Below are positions 1-11,171 of a stretch of DNA of 64,000 nucleotides, one piece after another. Both the position numbers and the translations under genes were made by a program. Position 1 is the stretch's first letter, and every line of letters begins with the position of its first letter. Location: the NCBI GenBank assembly GCA_005881495.1, contig VBHI01000325.1:23139-87138 (forward strand). Direction: 5' to 3'. The notes under the pieces are model-generated. The model made no database searches and was not told the origin of the DNA. It was given only the letters and a program-made list of their open reading frames with translations. Source of the DNA: Chloroflexota bacterium (GTDB lineage Bacteria > Chloroflexota > Ktedonobacteria > Ktedonobacterales > Ktedonobacteraceae).

Positions 1-469
1 CAGTGAAAGCGTGAATGTAGACGCGCTCGATATCGTGCATGTGTGCCAGGCGCAGGAGAGCTTCCAGATGCGTTTCGTGAGCGTGAACGCCGCCATCTCC
101 CAGCAGGCCGAAAATATGCAGCTGCGACGAATGTTTCTTGACATGCTCGATGGCTTTCAGGAAGGCCGGGTTTTGATAGAACGAGCCATCGCGAATCGAT
201 TCGCTGACGCGGGTATAGTCTTGCAGGACGCGCTTCCCCGCGCCGATATTCTGGTGCCCCACTTCCGAGTTGCCCATCTGCCCTTCTGGTAGGCCAACAG
301 CTTCGCCAGAAGTTCTCACCGCGGTGTGCGGCCATTCGCGCGCCAACCTGTCGATATTGGGAGTGCGGGCCAGGGCTATGGCATTGCCTTCCTTGCGTGG
401 ATTGATGCCCCAACCATCTAGAATGACTAAAACAAAAGGGCGCGGTCGCCCAGCAGGTGTTGTGCTCAT
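1..469 (-). CDS. gpmI: 2,3-bisphosphoglycerate-independent phosphoglycerate mutase, N-terminal part
   Basis: Only the first 156 codons are inside the window; the gene runs off the left edge. The enzyme interconverts 3- and 2-phosphoglycerate in glycolysis using two metal ions and a phosphoserine. The N-terminus shows the metal-binding VILDGWG motif, and around residues 55-75 the MGNSEVGHQNIG stretch, whose Ser is the phosphorylated nucleophile of this family. A little later GLLGDGGVHAH is also typical. The ATG at 469 is preceded by GGAG about 12 nt upstream, and an earlier in-frame reading is closed by a stop. It is divergent from the TPM-domain gene on the right. Confidence 0.93.
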   Translation of the reverse strand, partial: MSTTPAGRPRPFVLVILDGWGINPRKEGNAIALARTPNIDRLAREWPHTAVRTSGEAVGLPEGQMGNSEVGHQNIGAGKRVLQDYTRVSESIRDGSFYQNPAFLKAIEHVKKHSSQLHIFGLLGDGGVHAHETHLEALLRLAHMHDIERVYIHAFT

Positions 470-552
470 TAACAAACGCTCCATAATTCTTTGATCACTA
501 CGATGAAAAGTGTCACGTTTTTCCATTGTATCACGTGTCAAGGACAGTTACG

Positions 553-684
553 TCCGCTTTGCCCTTCTTGTCTAGGCCATGTAAAAGTCGAGAGAACAAG
601 TGTGATTATACTGTGATATTACCTGTCTCTTAATCTCACTTGCTTCGACTTTTACATAGCCCTGCATCCGCTTTGCCCTTCTTG
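553..684. repeat. Inverted-repeat element bracketed by 18-bp direct repeats
   Basis: In the 421-bp gap between gpmI and the TPM gene, the 18-mer TCCGCTTTGCCCTTCTTG occurs at 553-570 and again, identical, at 667-684. The 96 bp between them carry imperfect inverted arms: GGCCATGTAAAAGTCGAG (576-592) pairs with CGACTTTTACATAGCC (645-661 region). This looks like a small non-coding insertion (MITE-like) or a duplication with a foldback. No protein is encoded here. Confidence 0.6.
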
Positions 685-890
685 CAATATTGTTTGGATT
701 ATACTACTATGATGACGTATAACCGTATAGGTTAATGTAATGAATAACGAGTAGCGAACCTATGGATCTCTATGCGTATTGCAGCGCGTCTTGTGAGCCA
801 GTTTCAAAGCCGCCGCGGTTCGCAACTGGCGTACTATATCAGACGCTTGGTGTATGGTATGGATACAACTTGAAAAGAAGGAAAGATGGA

Positions 891-1781
891 ATGACTCACA
901 TAGAATCACAATCTGTTGCGCGGATCCTGAAAAAGAGTATACTGGCGATGGTAATTGCCCTGTGCCTGCTCGGTGCGACAACGGTGCTGGCATTGGCTAA
1001 TACGGTTTACATCAGCGATGCAGCGCACGTTTTCGGTGACCAGAGCCAGGTAAAAAGTGAGGCGGCTACTCTGCCGAATCCGATCAGCATCTATACGACA
1101 AGCACTTTTAATGGAACAAACCAGGAATTTGATCAGCAGACGCGCGGTCATATTACTAACAAGAATATGATTGTGATGGCTATTGATACAACCCATCATC
1201 ACCTGGCGATCGTGGGAGGATCGAACGTTCCGCTCTCAAACAGCCAGTACCAGGATGCCGTGCAGTCTTTTAAAGGTAACTTCGGCAGTGGTGACTACAC
1301 GGGCGCGACCGTTGCTGCTATTCAACGTTTGCGCAATGACCTGGGGGCCGCTCCTGTGAGCAACGGCAATAATAGTGGCGTGACCGTCCCTACGTCCTCC
1401 GGCGGTGGCTTTTTCTCTTCCTTGCTTTTTCCGCTGTGCTGCGTTGGGGTAATCATCCTCGTTATTGTGGGAGTGCTCTTTACTGTGGGACGACGGATGT
1501 TTGGCTTTGGTAGGCAGCAGAGAGGTGGAGGCGTTCCCTTTCAGCAGCCATATAACCAGGGCTATCCGCCCAACTATGGTGGACCTGGCTATTATAACCA
1601 GGGGCCGGGTATTAATCCCTTGGCTGCGGGCGGTTTAGGAGCAGCAGCCGGTGGGCTGATTGGCTACGAATTAGGCAAAGAGCATGGTGAGGATGAAGCT
1701 CGCCAACAAGACTTGAACCAGGGCCAGGGTGGACAGGGTGGGCAGGGATTTCGGTGGAGGCAGCGGAGATTTCTAGTGTAG
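891..1781 (+). CDS. Membrane-anchored TPM-domain (YgcG/DUF477-like) protein
   Basis: Predicted 296-aa protein. A hydrophobic N-terminal segment (about residues 14-36) acts as a signal or anchor. An extracytoplasmic region with the TPM pattern follows (YISDAAHVF near residue 40, then TNKNMIVMAIDT). A second hydrophobic segment lies near residues 175-200, and the tail is Gly/Gln/Pro-rich with a glycine-zipper-like AAGGLGAAAGG patch. TPM proteins are linked to envelope processes, but the activity of this one is unknown. The ATG at 891 is chosen because AAGGAAAG lies just upstream; the frame is open further upstream to 762 without a ribosome site. It converges on atpC across a shared hairpin. Confidence 0.72.
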   Translation: MTHIESQSVARILKKSILAMVIALCLLGATTVLALANTVYISDAAHVFGDQSQVKSEAATLPNPISIYTTSTFNGTNQEFDQQTRGHITNKNMIVMAIDTTHHHLAIVGGSNVPLSNSQYQDAVQSFKGNFGSGDYTGATVAAIQRLRNDLGAAPVSNGNNSGVTVPTSSGGGFFSSLLFPLCCVGVIILVIVGVLFTVGRRMFGFGRQQRGGGVPFQQPYNQGYPPNYGGPGYYNQGPGINPLAAGGLGAAAGGLIGYELGKEHGEDEARQQDLNQGQGGQGGQGFRWRQRRFLV

Positions 1782-1833
1782 CAAATACATGGGGGGTGAA
1801 TGTATAACTTGCATTCACCCCCCATGTATTTGC
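1781..1833. terminator. Bidirectional hairpin terminator between TPM gene and atpC
   Basis: A perfect 22-bp stem (GCAAATACATGGGGGGTGAATG at 1781-1802, loop TATAACTT, complementary arm 1811-1833) starts on the last base of the TPM-gene stop codon and ends 19 bp before the atpC stop. There is no long T-run, but the position between converging genes suits a two-way terminator. Confidence 0.7.
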
Positions 1834-1851
1834 TGTCGAGAGTTTTCGCGT

Positions 1852-2307
1852 TTATTGCTCCGAACGTGGCATCTCGATACGGCGTCCACCACGCCTGCGA
1901 GCTAGTTCTGCAACCCTGATACGACTCATCGCACGTTCCAGCGCACCGAGTAACTCGGCACGATCAACATCCGATTCGGCCTGTTCCAGGCGTTCTTGGG
2001 CTCGGCGTCGCGCTGCCTCAGCACGGGCCTCGTCGATCTCCTCAGCATATTCCGCGGTATCCGCCAGGACAGTAACTATATTGCCGGATACCTCAAGGAA
2101 ACCGCCTGAGACGAAGATCGGCTCTTCAGCGCCATCAAGTTTGATGGCCAGTTCACCCGGCATGAGCGTCGTCAGCAGGGCAGCATGTCTTGGTAGTATT
2201 CCAAGCCTGCCCTCTGAACCTGGCGCGCTGACCATGTCGGCCTCGCCGCTGTACAGTTCGCGTTCGGCTGTCACTACCTCGACGTGCAAGGTACTGCGTG
2301 TCGCCAT
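1852..2307 (-). CDS. atpC: F1Fo ATP synthase epsilon subunit
   Basis: 151 aa, the usual length for epsilon. It forms part of the central stalk and can inhibit ATP hydrolysis. The N-terminal beta-sandwich shows LHVEVVTAERELYSGEADMV and the conserved PGSEGRLGILPRHAALLT; the C-terminal half is a charged, Arg/Glu/Ala-rich helical hairpin. It is the last gene of the operon, 3 bp downstream of atpD, so it is almost certainly translated from the same message and ends just before the shared hairpin at 1781-1833. Confidence 0.95.
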   Translation of the reverse strand: MATRSTLHVEVVTAERELYSGEADMVSAPGSEGRLGILPRHAALLTTLMPGELAIKLDGAEEPIFVSGGFLEVSGNIVTVLADTAEYAEEIDEARAEAARRRAQERLEQAESDVDRAELLGALERAMSRIRVAELARRRGGRRIEMPRSEQ

Positions 2308-2310
2308 CGT

Positions 2311-3756
<1,446 letters not shown>

Positions 3757-3791
3757 TTACCTCGTGCACAGCGGGCGCCATATGAGGACCC

Positions 3792-4682
3792 CTACAGTGC
3801 CTCTGCACCGGCTACCACTTCAAGTATCTGCGTAGTGATGCTTGCCTGGCGTGCCTTGTTGTAGGCAAGCGTGAGGTCCTGAATGAGTTCATTTGCGCTA
3901 TCGGTGGCGTTCTTCATCGCTACCATTTGAGCAGAGTAGAAACTCGCTATCGTCTCAAGAAGCGTTTGATAGACCAGCACATCCACGTAGCGTGGTAGTA
4001 AGGCCTCGAAGATGCTCCGCGCGTTTGGCTCATAAATGTATTCGATAGCCTTACGTTCGTTATTTTCCTCGGTAGGTGGCTGTACCGGCAACAACTGGGC
4101 CGCAGTAGGATGTTGCGTCACTGTGTTGACAAACCTGGCATAAACCATGTACACAACGTCAACTTCCCCTTTCAGGAAGGAGTCTACTGCCACCTGGGCA
4201 ATAGCCCTGGCATCCTCGAGCGTGGGCCTATCACCATAATTCACGAATTCAGCAATAAGATGCTGTTGCGAACGTACAATGAAGTCCCGCCCTTTACGGC
4301 CCACCGCCACGTAATCGAGGCCGGGGTGTTCGCCCTGTTGTGTCAGTCTATTGAGTTGCTCCTGCGCCGTAGATACCGCCTTGCGGTTGATGTTGCTGGG
4401 AAGCGCGCCACACAGGCCACGATCCGGTGTAATCAAGATAATGCCGATGTTGTGCACTGGCCGCTCTTTCAGCAGGGCAACGTCGTCACCCAGATCATCA
4501 CCTGACGCGTTAGCGAGACGCGAAACGAGGGCGCGGATCTGCTCGGAGTAGGGGCGTGCCTGGTGAACACGCTCCTGCGCTCGCCGCATCTTGCTGCTGG
4601 CCACCATTTGCATGGCTTTGGTAATCTGCGCCGTATTTTTGACCGAGCGTATGCGCCGCCGGACCTCTCTAGTTGATGCCAT
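3792..4682 (-). CDS. atpG: F1Fo ATP synthase gamma subunit
   Basis: 296 aa. Gamma is the rotor shaft through the alpha3beta3 hexamer. The conserved N-terminal helix is clear (RRRIRSVKNTAQITKAMQMVA), as is the C-terminal helix (SEYAQMVAMKNATDSA-like: YSAQMVAMKNATDSANELI, then YNKARQASITTQILEVVAGAEAL). ITPDRGLCGALPSNINR is the central-domain signature. It sits 11 bp after atpA and 62 bp before atpD within the operon. Confidence 0.96.
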   Translation of the reverse strand: MASTREVRRRIRSVKNTAQITKAMQMVASSKMRRAQERVHQARPYSEQIRALVSRLANASGDDLGDDVALLKERPVHNIGIILITPDRGLCGALPSNINRKAVSTAQEQLNRLTQQGEHPGLDYVAVGRKGRDFIVRSQQHLIAEFVNYGDRPTLEDARAIAQVAVDSFLKGEVDVVYMVYARFVNTVTQHPTAAQLLPVQPPTEENNERKAIEYIYEPNARSIFEALLPRYVDVLVYQTLLETIASFYSAQMVAMKNATDSANELIQDLTLAYNKARQASITTQILEVVAGAEAL

Positions 4683-4693
4683 AGCAGTGTCTC

Positions 4694-6226
4694 CTAGTGT
4701 GGCGCGGCTGTCTTAATGAACTCTTCAATAGTAGCTTTCAGTTGTTTCAACAAGTCAGCGGACATCTTTTCTTTGCCCGTCACGGACTGGTCAATGATCG
4801 CCTGCCCAACCTCGGGGTGGTTCGCATCCATGTAACGATAGAACGCGACCTCCCATTCGGTGACCTTGTCGACCGGCGTACTGTCCAGGAATCCGTTGGT
4901 AGCGGCATAGATGATCATTACCTGTTTTTCGACAGGCACTGGCTGGTACTGTGGCTGCTTGAGGATTTCGGTCAAGCGTTGGCCGCGGTCGATACGTGCC
5001 TTGGTCGCCTTGTCAAGGTCTGAGGAAAACTGCGCGAATGCAGCTAGCTCGCGGAACTGTGCCAGGTCAAGACGCATCGATCCAGCCACCTGTTTCATCG
5101 CACGAGTTTGAGCGCTACTTCCTACGCGAGAGACCGAGAGGCCGACGTTAATGGCCGGGCGCAAGCCCGCGTTGAACAGGTCCGTCTCAAGGAATATCTG
5201 TCCATCAGTAATCGAGATCACGTTTGTAGGAATATACGCCGAAATGTCGTTGGCCTTTGTCTCGATGATTGGCAGGGCCGTCAGTGAACCACCGCCGTAA
5301 TCGTCATTGAGACGCGCCGCGCGCTCCAACAGGCGGGAGTGCAAGTAGAACACGTCACCAGGGTAGGCCTCGCGTCCAGGAGGACGGCGAATAATCAGCG
5401 AGATGTTACGATACGCCTCGGCGTGCTTGGTCAGGTCATCGTAGATGATCAGCGCGTCACGTCCCGATTCCATGAACTCCTCGCCCATGGCACAACCCGC
5501 GTAGGGGGCCAGGTACTTCAAAGGAGCCGGATCAGATGCGCTGGCAGAAACGATAATGGTGTGATCCATCGCTCCATGCTGCTCTAAAACGTCGCGTGTT
5601 CGCGCAACTGTCGAGTTTTTCAGACCGATCGCGACGTAGATACAGATCAGGTTTTTACCCTTCTGATTGATGATCGTATCAATCGCGATGGCCGACTTAC
5701 CCGTCTGGCGGTCGCCAATGATAAGCTCGCGCTGACCACGCCCGATGGGGATCATACTGTCAATGGCCTTGATACCTGTCTGTACAGGGGTGTCCACGCT
5801 TTGCCGGGTGATGACACCGGGGGCAACGCGCTCGACCGGGCGCGTCTTACCGGTAACAATAGGCCCGCGGTCGTCGATTGGTTCGCCCAGGGGGTCGACC
5901 ACGCGACCGATCAGTGCATCGCCAACGGGGACCGAGATAACTCGGCCGGTGGTGCGCACTTCGTCGTCTTCTCTGATATGTGTATACTCACCCAGGATTG
6001 GGCAACTGACCGTCTCTTCTTCAAGGTTGAAGGCCAGGCCCATAATGCCTGTGCGAGGAAATTCTACCAACTCGAGATACTTCACATCTTGCAGTCCGTA
6101 GACGCGAGCGATACCGTCCTGCACCGCGATCACAGTGCCGACGCTTGCTGTCTCTACCTCGCCTCCACCGAAACCGGTGATGTTTTTCTCAATGATGGCA
6201 CTGATTTCATCAGCCCAAGATGCCAT
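4694..6226 (-). CDS. atpA: F1Fo ATP synthase alpha subunit
   Basis: 510 aa from the ATG at 6226, the usual alpha length. The frame is open 11 codons further, but GGAGG lies about 11 nt before the inner ATG and the family begins near this Met. It binds a non-catalytic nucleotide and completes the catalytic sites of beta. The P-loop GDRQTGKS is near residue 170, and [21 protein letters not shown] and the IDRGQRL segment are conserved. Gene order atpH-atpA-atpG is standard. Confidence 0.97.
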   Translation of the reverse strand: MASWADEISAIIEKNITGFGGGEVETASVGTVIAVQDGIARVYGLQDVKYLELVEFPRTGIMGLAFNLEEETVSCPILGEYTHIREDDEVRTTGRVISVPVGDALIGRVVDPLGEPIDDRGPIVTGKTRPVERVAPGVITRQSVDTPVQTGIKAIDSMIPIGRGQRELIIGDRQTGKSAIAIDTIINQKGKNLICIYVAIGLKNSTVARTRDVLEQHGAMDHTIIVSASASDPAPLKYLAPYAGCAMGEEFMESGRDALIIYDDLTKHAEAYRNISLIIRRPPGREAYPGDVFYLHSRLLERAARLNDDYGGGSLTALPIIETKANDISAYIPTNVISITDGQIFLETDLFNAGLRPAINVGLSVSRVGSSAQTRAMKQVAGSMRLDLAQFRELAAFAQFSSDLDKATKARIDRGQRLTEILKQPQYQPVPVEKQVMIIYAATNGFLDSTPVDKVTEWEVAFYRYMDANHPEVGQAIIDQSVTGKEKMSADLLKQLKATIEEFIKTAAPH

Positions 6227-6277
6227 TTTTATTATTCCTCCACTCTTGCTCGCTTTCAAACCTCATTGCTCTAACTA

Positions 6278-6943
6278 CTATTGTATTTGTATACTACTCG
6301 GCTCAGTCGTACCTTCTTGCGTATTACCCGGCGTTACAAGGGTATCAGCAGCCTTTGAGCTCTGATCACTTCCTATTTCCGACAGGAAATCGATGTTGCT
6401 GCTCGCTGTACTTGTCAACAACTGCTGCCGCAACGCGCTCAAGCGATAGCGGATACTACCGTCTATTATCCGGTCGCCAACGCGGGCAATTACTCCGCCC
6501 AGAATTTCGGGCTGAACCTTCGTTTTTACGAGAATCGTCTTACCTGTTCTGCGTTCCAGTGCTTGCTTGATAAGGTTCATCTGTTTACCGTCAAGTTTCG
6601 TTGCCGTTGTAACTTCCGCTACTGCCTGGTTCTTATAATTCAGCACAAGTTGTTCGAGTTCGCTGCCAATGTTTGGCATCAGGTCGACCAGTTCACGTTG
6701 GACAACGAGCAGAGCGAGGTTGAGCGATGTAGGCAACACCTTATCCGCCAGAGCCTGGCGTATGGCTGTCTCTTTGCGCTGCGCGGGAATTTTAGGCTCG
6801 CGTAGGAGATATGCCAGTTTGCGGATCGCAAAAAGCCGGGTTATCTCTTTTACATCTTCGAGGGTACGGTCAAGCGTTTTCTCCTTGCGCGCGATCTCGA
6901 AGATGGCACCAGCGTAGCGACGCGCTATCGCTCCTTTAAGCAT
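6278..6943 (-). CDS. atpH: F1Fo ATP synthase delta subunit
   Basis: 221 aa, longer than the usual 175-185. Delta caps the top of F1 and links it to the b stalk. The N-terminus (RRYAGAIFEIARKEKTLDRTLEDV) and the C-terminal EILGGVIARVGDRIIDGSIRYRLSALRQQL are diagnostic. The extra length is a C-terminal tail of about 40 residues rich in Ser, Thr and Glu that follows the conserved end and has no recognised role. The start overlaps the atpF stop (TAATG), implying coupled translation. Confidence 0.93.
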   Translation of the reverse strand: MLKGAIARRYAGAIFEIARKEKTLDRTLEDVKEITRLFAIRKLAYLLREPKIPAQRKETAIRQALADKVLPTSLNLALLVVQRELVDLMPNIGSELEQLVLNYKNQAVAEVTTATKLDGKQMNLIKQALERRTGKTILVKTKVQPEILGGVIARVGDRIIDGSIRYRLSALRQQLLTSTASSNIDFLSEIGSDQSSKAADTLVTPGNTQEGTTEPSSIQIQ

Positions 6944-7470
6944 TACTGTTCCTTTGTTTGGCTAGTGCTAACGAACTCTTCCACCAGGCGGCGGTTGTCA
7001 CTGCTATCGACCGATTTACTAATGACCTTACTTGCCGCATTGATTGAGAGGTTCACAACCAGGCGATTGAGTTCAGCACGTGCGTGCGCAGCCTCCTGTT
7101 GAATGCGTGCCACCTGCTGCTTGTTAATCTGCTCAGCATGGGCGTGCGCTTCTTCTCGAATACGGTTTGCTTCCGCCTCGGCAGCCTTCGACGCCTGTGC
7201 GATCGTGTCCTGTGCCTGCCTGCGCGCCTCGAGCAGAACCTGTTCTGCGCGTGCTGTCGCATCAGCAAGATCACGCCTGGCCTGCTCCGCATTCTCAACA
7301 CCCTCTCGAATAATAGCCTGTCGCTGGTCGAGCGTTTTAAGAATCGCGGGTAATGCCCATCTCCATAGTATCAAGAAGACAATGCCGAAACTGACGAGCT
7401 GTGAGAGAAAGGCAACAGCGTTGACACCAAAGCCACCTAACAGGTCGGCAAGAATAATTGTCTGCACCAC
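6943..7470 (-). CDS. atpF: F1Fo ATP synthase b subunit
   Basis: 175 aa. A single membrane helix (about residues 15-38, NAVAFLSQLVSFGIVFLILW) is followed by a long charged Ala/Glu/Arg/Gln-rich coiled coil that forms the peripheral stalk. LDQRQAIIREGVENAEQARRD follows the membrane segment as in typical b subunits. It overlaps atpH by its stop codon. A gap of 181 bp with a tandem repeat and a hairpin separates it from atpE, more than elsewhere in the operon. Confidence 0.95.
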   Translation of the reverse strand: MVQTIILADLLGGFGVNAVAFLSQLVSFGIVFLILWRWALPAILKTLDQRQAIIREGVENAEQARRDLADATARAEQVLLEARRQAQDTIAQASKAAEAEANRIREEAHAHAEQINKQQVARIQQEAAHARAELNRLVVNLSINAASKVISKSVDSSDNRRLVEEFVSTSQTKEQ

Positions 7471-7552
7471 TTTGTACGCCTCCTTTCATCAGAGGGAGTA
7501 GCCCGGTACCCACAAGGGGTATTCTGTTGGGAATGCAGGAAAACACTACATT

Positions 7553-7619
7553 TAAATTCACGAGAAAAATATGTATAAATTCACGAGAAAAATATGTAGC
7601 GGCAGCCCTTATGGCTGCC
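7553..7619. repeat. 23-bp tandem duplication plus hairpin between atpE and atpF
   Basis: TAAATTCACGAGAAAAATAT followed by GTA occurs twice, head to tail and identical (7553-7575, 7576-7598). Immediately beside it GGCAGCC-CTTAT-GGCTGCC (7601-7619) can fold into a 7-bp stem. Both lie in the transcript between atpE and atpF. A hairpin here could attenuate or process the message after the high-copy c subunit, but that is inference. Confidence 0.7.
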
Positions 7620-7651
7620 AGGCTATGACTCCCTTTTTGGCTGTTAAGGTA

Positions 7652-7960
<309 letters not shown>

Positions 7961-8052
7961 TCATTTGAATTTATGCAATCGCAGTAAGAAATAGCTGCGA
8001 ATAGCAATTACTGTTGATTTGCAGGAGAAGGGCATATCCCTCTCTCCCTTGA

Positions 8053-8970
8053 TTACCGGGTTGCCGCCACATTCTGCGGCTCATTTCGCTCAAATTCTTT
8101 CAGCGCTTCTTGTTCACTCTCATCAGTATGCTCAGCCGTAGTGGCCATTTGCAGGTAGACAAGCGTTAGGAGAGAGAAGACCAGGGCCTGCACGAAAGCG
8201 ACAAACAGCTCGAGCGGGATGAAGACAATATTGGCTAAAAACGGCAAGATGAACGCAAACACTGCTAATACTGCAGCGCCGGCGAAGATATTACCAAAGA
8301 GACGAAAGGCCAGGGAAAGGACACGAGACAATTCACTGATGATATCGATAATACCCACGAAGAACTCGATAAAACCCTGGAATACTCCTCCGAAATCGAG
8401 CTTGCGCAATGACTTGAAAAATGTTCTCAAGTTGATGTATTTGCCCACGTGTGCCGCGGGTCCCAGGGTAATTAAACCAAGAATCTGGCAGGTTACTACC
8501 ACGGTGATAGACATGGCGAAATCCAGGTTCAGATCACTGGTGGCCGGGCGAATCCAGGGTATCAGCATATTAGAAAGATCACCAAAGAGCAAGAATCCTA
8601 AAACGGGTTGACTGGTTGTATGGGCAGCGGTATTAATTGTGCCAATAGTATCCACGCCGGGGATGACGTCCAGTAAATTGCAGGTAATGATGAAGAGAAA
8701 AAGCGTCCCTACCAGGGGGAAAAATGTTTTCCCTTTTTCTTTACCGGAAACTCCATCTACCAATCCTAACAGAAACTCTATGAGATACTCGGCGACGTTC
8801 TGTATACCAGAAGGGATAAGGGCACGCCGGCGAGTTGCAAAGAAGAAGAATACTACTAAGACGAGGATTGTTATCCAGGTGCAAAATAGTGTGTTCGTTA
8901 CCGGAAGCGGCCCAATATAAAAAATTATATTCGGCTGAATCCTTATTTCAATCAGTTTCCAGAGCCCCAC
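8053..8970 (-). CDS. atpB: F1Fo ATP synthase a subunit
   Basis: 305 aa with about five to six membrane helices. It forms the proton half-channels against the c-ring. The essential Arg is present in LSLAFRLFGNIFAG, followed by a hydrophobic helix and VQALVFSLLTLVYLQMA near the C-terminus. The soluble tail ends in a charged EQEALKEFERNEPQN stretch. It follows atpI by 64 bp and precedes atpE. Confidence 0.95.
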   Translation of the reverse strand: MGLWKLIEIRIQPNIIFYIGPLPVTNTLFCTWITILVLVVFFFFATRRRALIPSGIQNVAEYLIEFLLGLVDGVSGKEKGKTFFPLVGTLFLFIITCNLLDVIPGVDTIGTINTAAHTTSQPVLGFLLFGDLSNMLIPWIRPATSDLNLDFAMSITVVVTCQILGLITLGPAAHVGKYINLRTFFKSLRKLDFGGVFQGFIEFFVGIIDIISELSRVLSLAFRLFGNIFAGAAVLAVFAFILPFLANIVFIPLELFVAFVQALVFSLLTLVYLQMATTAEHTDESEQEALKEFERNEPQNVAATR

Positions 8971-9034
8971 TCGGCATCCTCCTATTCGCCGAGCTCTGCT
9001 AGATCTTGTTCGATGTGAGAGGCCCCCGTCTATT

Positions 9035-9253
9035 CTATTTCTTCAAGTAAGGTGATAATAAACGGTACGCTCCAAATACCCCTACGACTAGGCCAAGCAG
9101 TAGCCCGAGATATAAATATACTTTTGTATTGGTAAGGCCATCAAGATAGGTCCCTCCAAGGTAACCTAGAACAAGGGGAATGGCTATGACCAGGCCCAAC
9201 TGGCCCACCATGGCCAGCGATCCCCAAACAGAGGGCGGCTCGTTCTTTTTCAT
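9035..9253 (-). CDS. atpI: AtpZ/AtpI-family ATP synthase accessory membrane protein
   Basis: 72 aa with two membrane helices (about residues 15-35 and 45-65). LGYLGGTYLDGLTNT between them fits the AtpI/AtpZ (ATPase_gene1) family, which helps assemble the c-ring or import magnesium or calcium. It is the first gene of the operon, with its start about 35-40 nt downstream of the predicted transcription start. No strong ribosome-binding site is visible. AtpI and AtpZ are hard to separate on a protein this short. Confidence 0.85.
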   Translation of the reverse strand: MKKNEPPSVWGSLAMVGQLGLVIAIPLVLGYLGGTYLDGLTNTKVYLYLGLLLGLVVGVFGAYRLLSPYLKK

Positions 9254-9295
9254 GCGCGAAATCCCATCTGTTATCTCTCATCTCGTACCAGTCGG

Positions 9296-9325
9296 ATTAT
9301 AGCACAGGGTAAAGAAAATGTGCAA
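9296..9325 (-). promoter_or_regulatory. Sigma-A-type promoter of the atp operon
   Basis: On the minus strand TTGCAC (9320-9325) and a perfect TATAAT (9296-9301) are separated by 18 bp. Transcription would start near 9288, about 35 nt before the atpI start codon. Confidence 0.8.
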
Positions 9326-9424
9326 CAGAAGATGCAATTGGGTAGCGCATCCCTTGCTAAGGGTTGAGAAAAGCCTCTCTTTTCTATAGCTATTCTGGCA
9401 TAATGAAAAGCCACTGTCGAGGAG

Positions 9425-11119
9425 TTACCCGGTTGCATATAAACGTACGGTTACAGTAGGCGTAACGATTTTAGCAAGCAAATGATAGTGTGTATCTAGC
9501 CAGTTTTGAGCATGTTGTGCTCGTGCTACAGATAAGTCACTGGGCAAACGGCCAACGATGAAAAAGATATGGGGATGCTTTGCAGCAAAAGATGATAGAG
9601 CATTGGGGTCAACTGCGGCTTCAGCATTGCCAAGGTGATTTGTAAGGTCATAGTTCACCCAGGGGAATGAGCCGGGGGAATCTGCTGTAAAGTGCGCGGC
9701 ACTGGGATAGGTAGTGAGATAATACTCTATACTAACCTGGCAGCCATTGTTATTGTCATAGCAGACCAGGCCATCGTTTGCCTGGTAGTGATGCTCCAGC
9801 CAGAACGTAGCCGTGTTCCAGTCTTCCTCCTGAGGACTCTCATAATTGATAGGAATATAGTGTACGGTGAACAAAAGTAATCCGATAGCCAACACTACCT
9901 GTAAGACACGCCAACGTATGACTACCAGGCCCAGTCCTACAAGAAGCATGAACGCTGGAACGATGGTGACAAGATATCTGCTTGAAAATAAGCGCGTCGG
10001 TCCCTGGGAAATGATGTAACTCAGTACAAGCGGTATGACTATCCAGCAGAGCAGTGCAATCCCTACTGGCAACAACTGTTGGAAACGAGACAGGCGGTTA
10101 TCATCTACAGTATCAATAAGAGCGACTTTTGTAAGCAATCGCTTCCCCCATAATTGATAGGAGATTATGACAACGAACAGGCCCAGTAGACAGAATGAGA
10201 GGAGCAGGAAGAGATATATTTTGCTATTTGAGCTTATAGTCAAAAAGAGACGGTAGATATCTATAGGATGCGGTATGGGGAGCCATCCAGTTTTCCCTCC
10301 GTGACGACTTGCGTACAATAGGGGGAGTATCAGAACGAAGACACCTGCGAGCACTGCTATGAAGGCTCGTAGTTGATGGCGTGCATTTATACGCCACTCC
10401 CCAGGTAGAAATATCAGAGCGACATAAGCAGCGATTTGCGCGGCGAGTATCAGCGAACTGAACAGCTGAGAGTAGATTGCTAGTACAGTGACAAGCCCAT
10501 AACAGAGCCACCAGCGTTTCCGATGAGACGACACCGTAAGTGCTGCAAAAAGGGCATACCAGGCGATACAAATAAGGAATAATTGCAACGCATACGATCG
10601 TGTTTCCTGTGCATAGATAAGTTGCAAGTTATTGAGCATGTAGAGGCCTGCTGCAACAACGCCAGCGATGAAACCCAGAAAACGCCTACCCAGTAGGAAG
10701 ATTACTATTGAACTCAAAGCGGCAAAAACCGCGGAGGGGAAGCGCACAACAAACTCTGTGGGGTTCAAACCTGGAAGGGCAGTAACGCTTAACCAGAAAT
10801 GGAGGAATATATAATAAAGGGCCATATTTGGCTGGGTGGCAAAGATGATTTGCAACAGAACTGGTAAGGATTGACGCGCGCGTTCAACCGAAAGTATTTC
10901 ATCGAACCACAGGCTTTGTTCGCCGAGTTGGTAAAGATTACATGCTAAAGCGATAGCACCGATGAGAATACAAACTATCCAGTAATGGGTAGAGGTGATA
11001 TGAATTGTTGCTGTACCGGCAGCCCTTAGTCGAGAACGCGGAGTTATATTCTCTTTATTTTTGGAGGTCTCTTTACGTTCATCTTCAACGTCTTGTTCTT
11101 TCTGCCTAATCTGCGTCAT
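9425..11119 (-). CDS. GT-C family glycosyltransferase (ArnT/PMT-like), polytopic membrane protein
   Basis: 564 aa. A hydrophilic N-terminus of about 45 residues is followed by about ten to eleven membrane helices and a C-terminal extracytoplasmic domain. The first external loop has LGEQSLWFDEILSVE, the acidic motif of GT-C enzymes that take sugars from polyprenyl-phosphate carriers. FVVRFPSAVFAALSSIVIFLLGRR is typical of the PMT_2 group. The acceptor cannot be told from sequence. GGAG lies 9 nt before the ATG. A degraded copy of its 3' end lies immediately upstream at 11172-11260. The gene reads toward the atp promoter. Confidence 0.82.
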   Translation of the reverse strand: MTQIRQKEQDVEDERKETSKNKENITPRSRLRAAGTATIHITSTHYWIVCILIGAIALACNLYQLGEQSLWFDEILSVERARQSLPVLLQIIFATQPNMALYYIFLHFWLSVTALPGLNPTEFVVRFPSAVFAALSSIVIFLLGRRFLGFIAGVVAAGLYMLNNLQLIYAQETRSYALQLFLICIAWYALFAALTVSSHRKRWWLCYGLVTVLAIYSQLFSSLILAAQIAAYVALIFLPGEWRINARHQLRAFIAVLAGVFVLILPLLYASRHGGKTGWLPIPHPIDIYRLFLTISSNSKIYLFLLLSFCLLGLFVVIISYQLWGKRLLTKVALIDTVDDNRLSRFQQLLPVGIALLCWIVIPLVLSYIISQGPTRLFSSRYLVTIVPAFMLLVGLGLVVIRWRVLQVVLAIGLLLFTVHYIPINYESPQEEDWNTATFWLEHHYQANDGLVCYDNNNGCQVSIEYYLTTYPSAAHFTADSPGSFPWVNYDLTNHLGNAEAAVDPNALSSFAAKHPHIFFIVGRLPSDLSVARAQHAQNWLDTHYHLLAKIVTPTVTVRLYATG

Positions 11120-11171
11120 CTCAATCTCCTCATAGGCTTCACACTATCGCGATTGCTGTGTCCGTTACGTA

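Noticed and set aside
762..890. Upstream extension of the TPM gene by 43 codons
   Set aside because: No ribosome site at 762, and the extension would push the signal peptide away from the N-terminus; AAGGAAAG precedes the inner ATG at 891.
4110..4505. Long plus-strand frames opposite the atp genes (for example 4110-4505, 5801-6274)
   Set aside because: Antisense shadows of strongly conserved ATP synthase coding sequence with no start signals.
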